From assembly GCF_938017775.1 (NCBI RefSeq), contig NZ_CALIIU010000067.1:1-64000 (forward strand): a DNA stretch of 64,000 nt, read 5' to 3'. The translations under genes were made by a program, and so were the position numbers. How positions within the stretch are numbered: the stretch's first letter is position 1; the number at the start of each line of letters is the position of its first letter. Positions 8,157-16,669 of this stretch are shown here, piece after piece. Source of the stretch: an uncultured Campylobacter sp. Lineage in GTDB: Bacteria > Campylobacterota > Campylobacteria > Campylobacterales > Campylobacteraceae. The notes beneath the pieces are model-generated. The model saw nothing but the letters and a program-made list of their open reading frames with translations. It was not told the origin of the DNA and searched no databases.

Positions 8157-8852
8157 TTATTTTAATGATTTCAGATACTCTTCGTAGAATTTATTTAGAT
8201 CCTCATCCATTGCGGAGATATCTTTTCTGCCGTTGCAGATGCAATCTTCCAAAATTTCGATACGCTTGATGAGATATTTGATAAGCTCCTGGCTGATATC
8301 AGGAATTTTATTATGTGCCAAAGGATCGCTCTCGCAGCCGCCTAAAATTCTAGCAGGCACGCCTACGGCGGTGCAGTTTGGCGCGACGTCCTTTACGACG
8401 ACGGAATTTGCGCCGATTTTGGAATTTTCGCCGATGGTGATATTGCCTAGCACTTTGGCTCCCGCGCCCACTACGACGCCGTTTTGCAGCGTCGGATGGC
8501 GCTTGCCGTGCTCTAAGCTCACGCCACCGAGAGTTACGCCCTGATAGATCAGACAGTTATCGCCGATGATCGCCGTTTCTCCGATGACAAGCCCCGTAGC
8601 GTGGTCGAAAAATACGCCCGAGCCGATCTGTGCGCCCGGGTTGATATCTACGGCGGTGATTATGCGGCTAAGTCCGCTAATCGCGCGAGCTATGAGCTTA
8701 AAACCTCGCTCGTAGAAAAAATGCGCGAAGCGGTAATTTATTAGCGCCCAGACGCCTGGATAGCAGAAAAATATCTCAAATACGCTGTTGCATGCGGGGT
8801 CTTGGCGCAAGGGCTCGGTGAAGTCCCGTTTTAAAATTTGCCAAAAACTCAT
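8157..8852 (-). CDS. cysE: serine O-acetyltransferase
   Basis: Acetylates L-serine with acetyl-CoA to O-acetylserine, the first step of cysteine synthesis. The 231-residue protein has the alpha-helical N-terminal domain followed by a left-handed beta-helix of hexapeptide repeats. These include GAQIGSGVFFDHATGLVIG with the catalytic DH pair, and GDNCLIYQGVTLGG in the active site. The start codon overlaps the speA stop as ATGA. The C-terminal tail is longer than a minimal CysE and ends in a charged helix. Feedback control by cysteine is expected from the family but cannot be read here. Confidence 0.93.
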   Translation of the reverse strand: MSFWQILKRDFTEPLRQDPACNSVFEIFFCYPGVWALINYRFAHFFYERGFKLIARAISGLSRIITAVDINPGAQIGSGVFFDHATGLVIGETAIIGDNCLIYQGVTLGGVSLEHGKRHPTLQNGVVVGAGAKVLGNITIGENSKIGANSVVVKDVAPNCTAVGVPARILGGCESDPLAHNKIPDISQELIKYLIKRIEILEDCICNGRKDISAMDEDLNKFYEEYLKSLK

Positions 8853-10687
8853 TTGATCGTCTTTAGATAGCTGTTGTCGTTTAAAAACAGATATAGCTCG
8901 CCCAGGATATGCTTTTTCTCTTTATCTCCGATAAGATTTGATTTTTCGACGCGCTCATTTAGGCTTTCGCGGATATCTACTACGTCGTAGTCCATATCCT
9001 CCAAGATGTCGATGACCGATTGAGATTCGATAAAATCCTTGATCTCAAAGCCGCCGTCATCCTTTAAAATCACGGTCGCCTCTGTTGGGTGTGCAAAGAG
9101 GTTGTGGCTCATGCCAAGCACCTCCTGATAGGCTCCGACAAGGAAGAAGCCCAAAAAATACTCCTCTTTTTCAGGATCGAAATCGTGCAGAAAGAGCGGA
9201 TTTTTTTGATTGTCGAATTCTATCTCGCCGTCGCTATCGCAGGTGATATCCCAGATCGATGCTGATAGGGTGGCGCGCTCGTCCAGCCTCTCTAGCGGCA
9301 TGATTGGGAAGTGCTGCTTGATGCCCCAAAAATCGGGCAGGCTTTGAAAGATCGAAAAATTTACCAAATAGCGTTCTTGGGCGTTGCCTAGGGAGTTTAA
9401 GAAATTGCTGTATTCTTGCTTGTTGCCTAAAATTCCATACGCCTTTCGCATTATTAGATGAACTAAAATTTCGCCGTTTGAGCGGTCGATCAGATCGACG
9501 TAGCCCAGATCAAAAAGGGTAAGCACGCTCTCCATATGCGACATGGCGTCGTGCAGATACTCTAGCGCGTTGGACGGCTTTAGAGTTTTATACAGATCGT
9601 ATAGCTCGGCGACTACCGGCGGATTGTCCTTTTTTAGGGCGAGCTTCTCTTCGGCGTATTCTTGGGTAAAAAGCTCCAAAATCGGCGCTACGAGCACCGC
9701 ATGGCTGGCGGCTACGTATCTGCCGCTCTCGATAAAAATATCGGGCTCCGCCTCTTTTTTATCCTGCGCGATCGATTTTAGCAGAAAGACTACGTCGTTG
9801 GCGTATTCTTTTAGCGTATAGTTGCGACTGGAGCTTTCTTTGGCTTGAGAGTATTCGATAGCGAGCCCTCCGCCTAAATTTATGGATTTTAAATTTTTTG
9901 CGCCCATTTTGCGAAGCTCGGTGTAGATGTTGCCCGCCTCGATGAGGGCCTTTTTGAGCGGATGAATCTCTGTAATCTGTGAGCCAATATGAAAATGAAT
10001 CATCGTAAACTGCTCGATGAGGTCGTTTTTCTTGAGTAAATTTATCGCCTCTATAAGCTCGGTCGAGGTAAGGCCGAATTTGGAATTTATCCCGCCGCTT
10101 TTCGCCCACATACCGCTTCCGGAGTTGTGCAGCCTGATGCGAAGCCCGATGAATGGCTTTGGCGCGAATCGCTCCTTAGCCGTTTCGATGATGGTTTCAA
10201 GCTCGTTTAACCCCTCGATTGTAAGTGTTACGTTATGCCCCATCTCTGCGGCGATGAAGCCGATATTGATGAGTTCCTTATCTTTAAAACCGTTTACGGT
10301 AATCGGCGCGCCGTAGTTATTATACGCCATCGCTAGCAGCAGCTCGGGCTTGCTGCCGGCTTCGAGTCCGTATCCGTAAGGCTCGCCGATATCGACTAAA
10401 TTTCTAACGAAGCCCGGAAATTGATTTACTTTAAGCGGATAGACGGCGTGGAATTTTCCCTTGTAGCCGAACTCCTTTATGGCTCGGTTAAAATTTGAGT
10501 AAATTTCAACGATCTGTTTTTTGATGAGGTGCGGGAAGCGCAGCAGTATCGGGCCTCGCACGCCGTCTGCGCGGATCTCTTTTATTATATCCACTAAAGG
10601 CTGCTTGAAATCGGAGTTTAGGCATAGTTTGCCCCCGTCTATCGTGAAGTTGGAATTTCCCCAAATATTTAGTCCGTAATCGCTCAT
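8849..10687 (-). CDS. speA: biosynthetic arginine decarboxylase
   Basis: Decarboxylates arginine to agmatine with pyridoxal phosphate, leading to putrescine and spermidine. The 612-residue length and layout match SpeA: an alanine-racemase-like barrel with the cofactor lysine in YPLKVNQ (K86), the glycine-rich NLGGGL segment for phosphate binding, HFHIGSQ in the barrel, and a C-terminal beta domain. It is tightly packed with ATGA overlaps to hisS upstream and cysE downstream, so its translation probably depends on hisS. AAGGA precedes the ATG within the end of hisS. Gene order matches C. jejuni. Confidence 0.93.
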   Translation of the reverse strand: MSDYGLNIWGNSNFTIDGGKLCLNSDFKQPLVDIIKEIRADGVRGPILLRFPHLIKKQIVEIYSNFNRAIKEFGYKGKFHAVYPLKVNQFPGFVRNLVDIGEPYGYGLEAGSKPELLLAMAYNNYGAPITVNGFKDKELINIGFIAAEMGHNVTLTIEGLNELETIIETAKERFAPKPFIGLRIRLHNSGSGMWAKSGGINSKFGLTSTELIEAINLLKKNDLIEQFTMIHFHIGSQITEIHPLKKALIEAGNIYTELRKMGAKNLKSINLGGGLAIEYSQAKESSSRNYTLKEYANDVVFLLKSIAQDKKEAEPDIFIESGRYVAASHAVLVAPILELFTQEYAEEKLALKKDNPPVVAELYDLYKTLKPSNALEYLHDAMSHMESVLTLFDLGYVDLIDRSNGEILVHLIMRKAYGILGNKQEYSNFLNSLGNAQERYLVNFSIFQSLPDFWGIKQHFPIMPLERLDERATLSASIWDITCDSDGEIEFDNQKNPLFLHDFDPEKEEYFLGFFLVGAYQEVLGMSHNLFAHPTEATVILKDDGGFEIKDFIESQSVIDILEDMDYDVVDIRESLNERVEKSNLIGDKEKKHILGELYLFLNDNSYLKTIK

Positions 10688-11925
10688 GCTCTATCCTTAA
10701 AAAATGCTTCGACCTCTTTAAATTTGATCGCAAAGGTGCTTTGATCCTCTAAATTTTTGCACCATACCTCGGCGCGATCAAACTCGTCCTGCCCGATGCA
10801 AAGGCAAAATTTCGCCTCCGCCCCGTCAGCCGCTTTTAAATGCTTCGCAAGCGCCTTGGGCTCGTATGAAATTTGAGTTTTACAAAACTTTCGCAGCTTT
10901 AGCGCAAACGAAAACGCCGTGCTTACGAACGCCTCATCCAGTGCGCCGATATAAAGCCCCTCGCGCGCTTGTGAGCTTTCGCGCGTTTTTAAAATTTCGG
11001 CTATTCGCTCGATACCGATCGCAAAGCCCACGCCCGCCGTCTTTCTGCCGCCTAAAAACTCCACGAGTCTGTCGTAGCGCCCGCCGCCGCCTACGGCGCT
11101 TTGTGCGCCAAGCTCGGATGAGACGAACTCAAAGGCGGTTTTGCAGTAGTAGTCAAGCCCGCGCACGAGTTTCGGATCGATCTGAAATTTTTGCCCGTTT
11201 TGGGTTAAAATTCTTTGCAGTTGCGCAAATTCCGCGGCGCATGCGTCGTTTAAATTTTCCGTTATAAGAGGCGCGGCGGCTAAAATTTTCTGGCAGCTCT
11301 CGTTTTTGCAGTCCAGTACGCGGATCGGATTGGTGTCGATGCGCCTTTGGCAGTCTTCGCAGAGCCTGTCTTTGCGTTCTTGTAAGAAATTTACGAGCTT
11401 GGTTTTATACGCCGGCATGCACTCCTCATCGCCTAAAGAGTTGATTTTAAGCGTTGCGGCGACATTTAGCTCGCGTAAAATTTGAGCTAACATCAAGATC
11501 ACGCTCGCATCCTCATAAACGCTATTTTCGCCGAAGCACTCGACGCCGAATTGATGAAACTCGCGCAGGCGCCCCTTTTGCGGGCGCTCGTAGCGAAACA
11601 TCGAGCCTTGATAATAAAATTTATGCACGCCGCCGCTGCGGTCTAGCTTTTTTTCGATAAAGGCGCGCACGACGCCCGCGGTACCTTCAGGGCGCAGGCA
11701 GACGCTATCGCCGCTTTTGTCGCTAAACTCATACATCTCTTTGCCGACGATATCGCTGCTCTCGCCGACGCTGCGGCGAAATAGCGCGGTCTGTTCGAGC
11801 TTAGGCGTTTCGATGAGACAAAAGCCGTAATTGCGCGCCACGCGCTCGCACACGTTTAAAATTTGCGAGTAGATGCGCGCCTGCTCGCCTGAAATATCGT
11901 TCATACCGCGAAGTGCCTTGATCAT
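10684..11925 (-). CDS. hisS: histidyl-tRNA synthetase
   Basis: Class II aminoacyl-tRNA synthetase that charges tRNA-His. The 413-residue protein shows motif 2 (RYERPQKGRLREFHQFG), the histidine-specific LVRGLDYYCKTAFEF and the glycine loop AVGGGGRYDRL, motif 3 (GVGFAIGIERI), and a C-terminal anticodon-binding domain. It heads the hisS-speA-cysE-hypothetical-aspB operon, with a -10 box at 11973-11978. In C. jejuni tmk lies upstream; it is absent here, where a gene-free spacer replaces it. AAAGGA lies 8 bases before the ATG. Confidence 0.95.
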   Translation of the reverse strand: MIKALRGMNDISGEQARIYSQILNVCERVARNYGFCLIETPKLEQTALFRRSVGESSDIVGKEMYEFSDKSGDSVCLRPEGTAGVVRAFIEKKLDRSGGVHKFYYQGSMFRYERPQKGRLREFHQFGVECFGENSVYEDASVILMLAQILRELNVAATLKINSLGDEECMPAYKTKLVNFLQERKDRLCEDCQRRIDTNPIRVLDCKNESCQKILAAAPLITENLNDACAAEFAQLQRILTQNGQKFQIDPKLVRGLDYYCKTAFEFVSSELGAQSAVGGGGRYDRLVEFLGGRKTAGVGFAIGIERIAEILKTRESSQAREGLYIGALDEAFVSTAFSFALKLRKFCKTQISYEPKALAKHLKAADGAEAKFCLCIGQDEFDRAEVWCKNLEDQSTFAIKFKEVEAFFKDRA

Positions 11926-12445
11926 CTATGAAATCCTTTGTGAAATTTTAAAATTTTCAAATTTTTGCGGCGATTATAGTTAAATTTTCCTAAATTTTAA
12001 GCCCTGCCGCTCGCGGTTTTGTATAGGTTCTGCTTATTTACATCACGCGCCGCGATGATTTTAAAATTTCAAATTTATCTTAAAATGCGGATTGCGCGAT
12101 CTTTGAAAATTGTTTTAAACGATCGGCGTTTATAAAATTTACGGCGCGACGATCGGTGTAACGGCTGCTAATATTGCATGCTGAGAGCTTGCAAATACAG
12201 CATCAGGTTTATAAAAACAGCGCGCCGCTGGGTTTGATATATCCCGCACCGCGAAGCGGTTTGATTTTAAAATTTAATTTGCGATGTGTCGCGCCAGCTC
12301 GCGCCATGCTATGTAAATTTAAAGCTTACGCGCTGCGCAAAATTTAACACATTGCATAAAATTTTAAATTTTACCGCGATGCAGATCGCGCGCCGTTTCG
12401 GCTTAGGCGTGTATTTTTAACCGGCTAAGCTCGGCGGTAAAATTT
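11926..12445. other. gene-free spacer upstream of hisS
   Basis: 520 bp with no credible gene, holding the hisS promoter at its left end. It contains about a dozen AAATTT words, including several back-to-back AAATTTTAAAATTT types, separated by G+C-rich stretches such as GCGCGCCGC. Confidence 0.6.
11973..11978 (-). promoter_or_regulatory. -10 box for the hisS operon
   Basis: TATAAT on the minus strand, about 48 bases before the hisS start codon, is the best -10 match in the spacer and would give a leader of about 40 bases. No clear -35 is visible, as usual for Campylobacter. Confidence 0.5.
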
Positions 12446-12928
12446 CTACTTCGCCGCCTTGAAGCTCAAAAATTCCTCGTAGCGGCGATCAATGATAGCC
12501 TTGATCTCGGCGTAATTTTGCGGCGAGTTTTCTATGTAAAAATAGGCGTTGTCGAAGTTTTTATCGCCGAATTTGCGCGCGACGAAATCGTCGTAATCTT
12601 GCAAATACCAGCCGTGCGTTTTGGCAAATTTCGTGCGGTCCGTGGCGTAGTAGGCCTTCGCAAAGGCCTTGCCTGCGGTGTTTAGCTCCTCGCTGCCCAG
12701 CACGCCGTCCATGGCGCCCAAAAAATACCGGCGGTAATCAAAGCTATCGTCCATCCGCGCTATATCGTCCGCGAAATCCGCCGCGAAGTCCTTGGAGTAA
12801 AGCTTGCGCTCCATGCACCAGCGGAAGAAAAACGCGATGTGCGTCGCGCCGTTTTCCTGCGGAATATCTGTCGGCGCATTTTTCGCGCCCCAGTGCCATT
12901 TTGCCTTGTCGTAGGTCACGTAAACCAT
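12446..12928 (-). CDS. DUF7832-like cytoplasmic protein of unknown function
   Basis: Soluble 160-residue protein. The N terminus (YDKAKWHWG, then IPQENGATHIAFFFRWCM) resembles the conserved opening of DUF7832-type proteins, which begin with a YD-x-W-H-like motif and a PxENGxTH motif; this assignment is from memory. It has no signal peptide or membrane segment and is rich in aromatic and acidic residues. The frame extends 11 codons upstream, but AGGAG lies 6 bases before the ATG at 12928, which is preferred. It stands alone between AAATTT-rich spacers. In other bacteria such proteins often occur near immunity genes, but nothing here supports that. Confidence 0.65.
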   Translation of the reverse strand: MVYVTYDKAKWHWGAKNAPTDIPQENGATHIAFFFRWCMERKLYSKDFAADFADDIARMDDSFDYRRYFLGAMDGVLGSEELNTAGKAFAKAYYATDRTKFAKTHGWYLQDYDDFVARKFGDKNFDNAYFYIENSPQNYAEIKAIIDRRYEEFLSFKAAK

Positions 12929-13116
12929 TTTGCTCTCCTTTTTTTGGACTTTAAGTTGCATAGATTTTAGAAATTAAAAGCAAACGACGCTTGGTAAAGC
13001 TCTAAATTTTATCCGATGCAATCTGCGCCGTGAAATTTCAAATTTTATATCAGATCGCCCGTTACCTCATAATCGCATTCGCTTCGTAAAATTTTGCCGC
13101 GGCTAAAATTACGTTT

Positions 13117-13142
13117 AAATTCTATCGCATCTCGTAGAATTT
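13117..13142 (-). terminator. small inverted repeat at the recG stop
   Basis: AAATTCTA and TAGAATTT pair perfectly around a 10-base loop, with one arm touching the recG stop codon. No T tract follows on the minus strand, so it may be a weak terminator, an RNA-stabilising hairpin or a chance pairing of AAATT words. Confidence 0.3.
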
Positions 13143-16111
13143 CATGCACCCCGTCCTATGTCTTTCAGTCGCTGCTTTGCCGCAGCCGTTACGTCCTCTT
13201 CGTAATCATACCACGCAAACATCGCGCCGTGCTGCACCGAGCCGCCGAGCAGATCGCCTCCCTGGCGGTTTTTCAGATCGATATTTGCGACCTTAAATCC
13301 ATCCAGCGTCGCTGCGAACTCGCGCAGGCGCTGCGGCGGAGATTTGAGCTTGGTGTAGAGGTAGCAGCGCCCCGCTTGCCCCTTACGCCCGACACGTCCG
13401 CGCAGCTGATGAAGCGACGCGAGCCCCATCCGCTCGGCACCTACGATTAGGATGACGCTAAGCCGCGGTAGCGAGATACCCACTTCGACGATCGTCGTAG
13501 TTATCAGCAGCCGCCCCTCGTCGCGGAAGCGGCGCAGGACCTCCTCCTTGTCCTTGTCACTGCCGTGGGTGATCAGGACATCTGGGAATTGAGCCTTCCA
13601 AAACGGCGCCGCCTCCTCAAGGCTTTGATAAACTGAGCTTTCGCTTTGCTGCACGAGCGGATAGACGATGATCGCTTGATTGCCCGCGGCGAGCTCGCGG
13701 TGCAGATCTTGCATAAAGCCCGCAAATCCGTCGTTTTGCAGGATTTTGGTTTTGATCTGCTTTTCAAATGGCAGCTGTTTTAAAAAGCTGAAGCTCACGA
13801 GCTCGGATTGGATCATGCTCAGCGTGCGCGGTATCGGCGTGGCGCTAAATTGAATGAAATGCGCGCGAAACTCGCCGCTTCCCGTTAGGCGCGCGATCTT
13901 TTCGCGCTGGTTGGAGCCGAAGCGGTGCTGCTCATCGACCATTATGAGATTTGACGGCGCGAGCTCGTGGTAGAGCAGGGCGTGAGTGCCGATGATAAGG
14001 TGCGCGTCTGCGAAATTCGGCTCGCGATCGCCGCTTTTTACGAGCATGGCTTTGATCTGCGGCGGCAGCAGACGGCACGTCTCGGCGTAAATTTGTTCGG
14101 CCAAGATACTCGTAGGCGCCATCAGATAGCTGATGCGCGGGTAGTTCATAGCCGCAGCGGCGAGGATCACGAGTGTTTTGCCGCTACCTACGTCGCCCAT
14201 GACGACGCGGCGGCGCGCCAGAGGGCTTTGCAGATCGCTAGCGATGTCCTTTATCGCGCTTAACTGATCTCGCGTAGGCTCAAAAGGAAGCGAAGCGAGC
14301 CAGTCCGAAATGTCGTGCAATGGGTAAATTTGCGCTGGAAAGCTCGTTTTTTTCGCGCTTAGCTTTTGCAAGTAGTTTAGAATTTCTACAAATTTCAGCG
14401 TGCGTAAAATCGCAGCTCCGCTCATCTGTGTGACGGCTGCAGCCTGTAAGGCCTCGGCGGCATGGACAGTTCCAGCGTCGCTTGCAATTTGAGCGATTGT
14501 AGGTATGATCGTTGTAGCTTGGGCGGCTGCGGTCTGGATAGTTTCAGTTTGATAATGCGTAGGTTGCACGGCACAATCGCGCGAAGCGCTCATCGGTGCG
14601 GCGAGCGCGTCTTGAACAGCCTCGGCGGCGCTTGCGACCTGAGCGATTGTAGGCTCTGCGGTCTGCACAGCTACTACCGTCTGAACATTTTCGGTTTGAT
14701 CGCTTGTAGCCTGCGCGCCCGTAGCTTGTGCGTTCAAAGTTTGGGTGGTCGCGAATTGCGCGCTCGCTACTTGGCTTGAAGTTTGGATTGCCGTAGGTTT
14801 CCCACTTGTTTCTTGATTTTGGGCGGCTACGAGTTGCAAATTTGCGATTCGAACGTCTGAAGTTTGAACCGCTGCGGATTGCGCATCTACGTCTTGGGCG
14901 CTTAAATTTTGTTGTTCGACTATGGACTGCTTGGTTGCGGCATGCTCTAGCATAGGTTGGGAGGCTGCAGCTTGAGTGTCTGCTGGCCGTGTCACTGTTT
15001 GGACATCGGATACTAGGTCGTTTGAAATTTTATCGCCGCTTGCAACCGCTTCATTATCGGCTTTGAAGTCGTCCGAAATTTCATCTCTGCGCGACTCCGT
15101 GCCGTATATGGCAAGAAAATCAGTGCCGCTTTGAACGTTAAAATTTTCGTCGTTATAAATCTCTGCATCGTGCGCTTGGCGCCCTTTGCCATCTAAAATT
15201 TTATCGCTCGTAATCTTGCCGTCACGGAGGCTTGGGGGGAGTGAAGTCTCCGCACCCTTTGGAATTTCGCCGCTTAAAATTTCATTCTCCGCGCCTCTGC
15301 TTGCTTCGCAGGCAAGAGCTCTACCGTTTTGCGGATAGTTTGAAATTTTACCCCTAAAAATTTCATCATTTTGCGATCTGCCGTTTAAAATTTCGGCGGC
15401 AGCGAGGCTTTGTGAGCTTGGAATTTCGCCGTTATCTGAAATTCCGTCGTCATTTAAAATTTTATCGCTGCTTGAAATTTCGTCGCTTGAAATTTCACTG
15501 CCGCTTGGAATTCTGTCGCTGTTTGAAACGTCGTCGCACTCGCCGAAATTTTCCGCGCCGCCCTCCTTGATCTGCCTATTTAGCGCGGCTAGCATTCGCA
15601 CGCTGCGCGGCGAGCTCTCGTGTAGCGCGAGCAGTACCGCCGCCTCGTCCGCGTGCAGTCCGCAGGCTAAAAGCGCGCCCGCGCTTAGATATTTTTTAAT
15701 CAGCTTTTGCGCTGCCGCGTCGCTCAGCGCGGCTTTGTATTTGGGCGCGATCCTGCCCGGCTCGCTTACGATTTTTGGGTTTACGAACTGCCACGAGCCG
15801 AAGCTCTCGTCGCATTTGCCGTGGATGAAAAATTTTTTGCCGCGCTTAAAAGCGCCGAAGTGCCAGTTTTTGGCGTTAAAGATCACGATTTTGATCTCGC
15901 GCTCCCAGCTGAGGCAGTGCGCCGTGACGATGAGCATCGAGCCGCGCCTGTGCTGGAAGAGGCACTCGACCTCCGCCGTGCTTTCGCCCGCGCACGGCGC
16001 GTCTCTGACGCTTAGATCGTCGAAGCTTTTGGGCAGAAGCAGCGCCAGATCCAAAAGCGTCGTAATGCCCGCCTTTTGCAGCGTCGCCGCGTCTTTTGCT
16101 TCAAAAATCAA
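13142..16111 (-). CDS. recG: ATP-dependent DNA helicase RecG with a 380-residue low-complexity insertion
   Basis: Branch-migration helicase that processes stalled forks and Holliday junctions. The N-terminal wedge domain is at residues 1-180. The helicase core begins near 568, with Walker A GDVGSGKT (639-646), DEQHRFG (726-732), SATPIPRT (756-763) and QLRGRVGR (902-909). Campylobacter RecG is normally about 600 residues; this one has 989 because of an insertion at about 183-567. Its first half is Ser/Asp/Glu/Ile-rich with repeated D-[EK]-I-[SL] units; the second is Gln/Ala/Thr/Val-rich with an internal repeat (PTIAQ at 487 and 537). The frame is continuous and both flanks match RecG, so it is an insertion, not a fusion. 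The start is TTG at 16111 with AAAGGA six bases ahead. Confidence 0.92.
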   Translation of the reverse strand: MIFEAKDAATLQKAGITTLLDLALLLPKSFDDLSVRDAPCAGESTAEVECLFQHRRGSMLIVTAHCLSWEREIKIVIFNAKNWHFGAFKRGKKFFIHGKCDESFGSWQFVNPKIVSEPGRIAPKYKAALSDAAAQKLIKKYLSAGALLACGLHADEAAVLLALHESSPRSVRMLAALNRQIKEGGAENFGECDDVSNSDRIPSGSEISSDEISSSDKILNDDGISDNGEIPSSQSLAAAEILNGRSQNDEIFRGKISNYPQNGRALACEASRGAENEILSGEIPKGAETSLPPSLRDGKITSDKILDGKGRQAHDAEIYNDENFNVQSGTDFLAIYGTESRRDEISDDFKADNEAVASGDKISNDLVSDVQTVTRPADTQAAASQPMLEHAATKQSIVEQQNLSAQDVDAQSAAVQTSDVRIANLQLVAAQNQETSGKPTAIQTSSQVASAQFATTQTLNAQATGAQATSDQTENVQTVVAVQTAEPTIAQVASAAEAVQDALAAPMSASRDCAVQPTHYQTETIQTAAAQATTIIPTIAQIASDAGTVHAAEALQAAAVTQMSGAAILRTLKFVEILNYLQKLSAKKTSFPAQIYPLHDISDWLASLPFEPTRDQLSAIKDIASDLQSPLARRRVVMGDVGSGKTLVILAAAAMNYPRISYLMAPTSILAEQIYAETCRLLPPQIKAMLVKSGDREPNFADAHLIIGTHALLYHELAPSNLIMVDEQHRFGSNQREKIARLTGSGEFRAHFIQFSATPIPRTLSMIQSELVSFSFLKQLPFEKQIKTKILQNDGFAGFMQDLHRELAAGNQAIIVYPLVQQSESSVYQSLEEAAPFWKAQFPDVLITHGSDKDKEEVLRRFRDEGRLLITTTIVEVGISLPRLSVILIVGAERMGLASLHQLRGRVGRKGQAGRCYLYTKLKSPPQRLREFAATLDGFKVANIDLKNRQGGDLLGGSVQHGAMFAWYDYEEDVTAAAKQRLKDIGRGA
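14413..15565 (-). repeat. low-complexity coding insertion inside recG
   Basis: About 1.15 kb (residues about 183-567) of simple-sequence coding DNA between the wedge and helicase domains. The part near 15000-15560 has AAATTT words every 15-40 bases, read as Lys/Glu-Ile-Ser/Leu. The part near 14413-15000 lacks them and encodes repeated Gln-Thr and Ala-Gln units. Confidence 0.8.
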
Positions 16112-16669
16112 TTTTCATCCTTTAAATTTTATAGGCGTTAAGCCATTGCGCTGCAAAATTTTATGCGCCGCAGTGGAATCGTCCGCCTAAATTTGATCAA
16201 AATTTTATGCGCCGCATCGAACGCTTGCTTAAATTTATTCAAAATTTTCACCCATTGCGGCAAATTCGCTAGCCGGCCGCGCCTGTAAATTTTGCCGCCT
16301 TGCGCGTATTTTGTTTGGCGGCCGCGTCTTTGCGGTGCGCACTGGGTTTTAAACATAGCGTGATCGCTTGAAATTTTCACGGCGCGGCTTACAGACGGCG
16401 TGCGAAATCGGGCTTTGATTTTGTGCGCTGAAATTTTACCGAGTCGCGCACGGCGCCTTTAAATTTAGCCGCTTTTGTAAGGCTTGCAAATTTAATCGCT
16501 TCTGCAAAACCTCGCAAATTTTAACGCGACGCAAGCGTCGTTTTAAATTTAAACGCACAAAGCTGTCCGCAAGCGGAGCGCAAAAGTAAAATTTAGCGCC
16601 GTCTGCACCGCTTTATAAATTTAAAATTTACCCATTTATGCTGATCACGGAGATACGCGCCGCGACGGG
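16112..16669. other. gene-free AAATTT-rich spacer
   Basis: 558 bp between recG and the M16-like gene. No frame looks protein-like. AAATTT and TAAAATTTTA words recur every 15-40 bases with G+C-rich linkers. It includes the recG start region near 16112-16125. Confidence 0.6.

Noticed and set aside
14413..15565. RecG insertion as a separate gene or a fusion of two proteins
   Set aside because: The frame is continuous, both flanks align with RecG, and the inserted part has no start site or fold.
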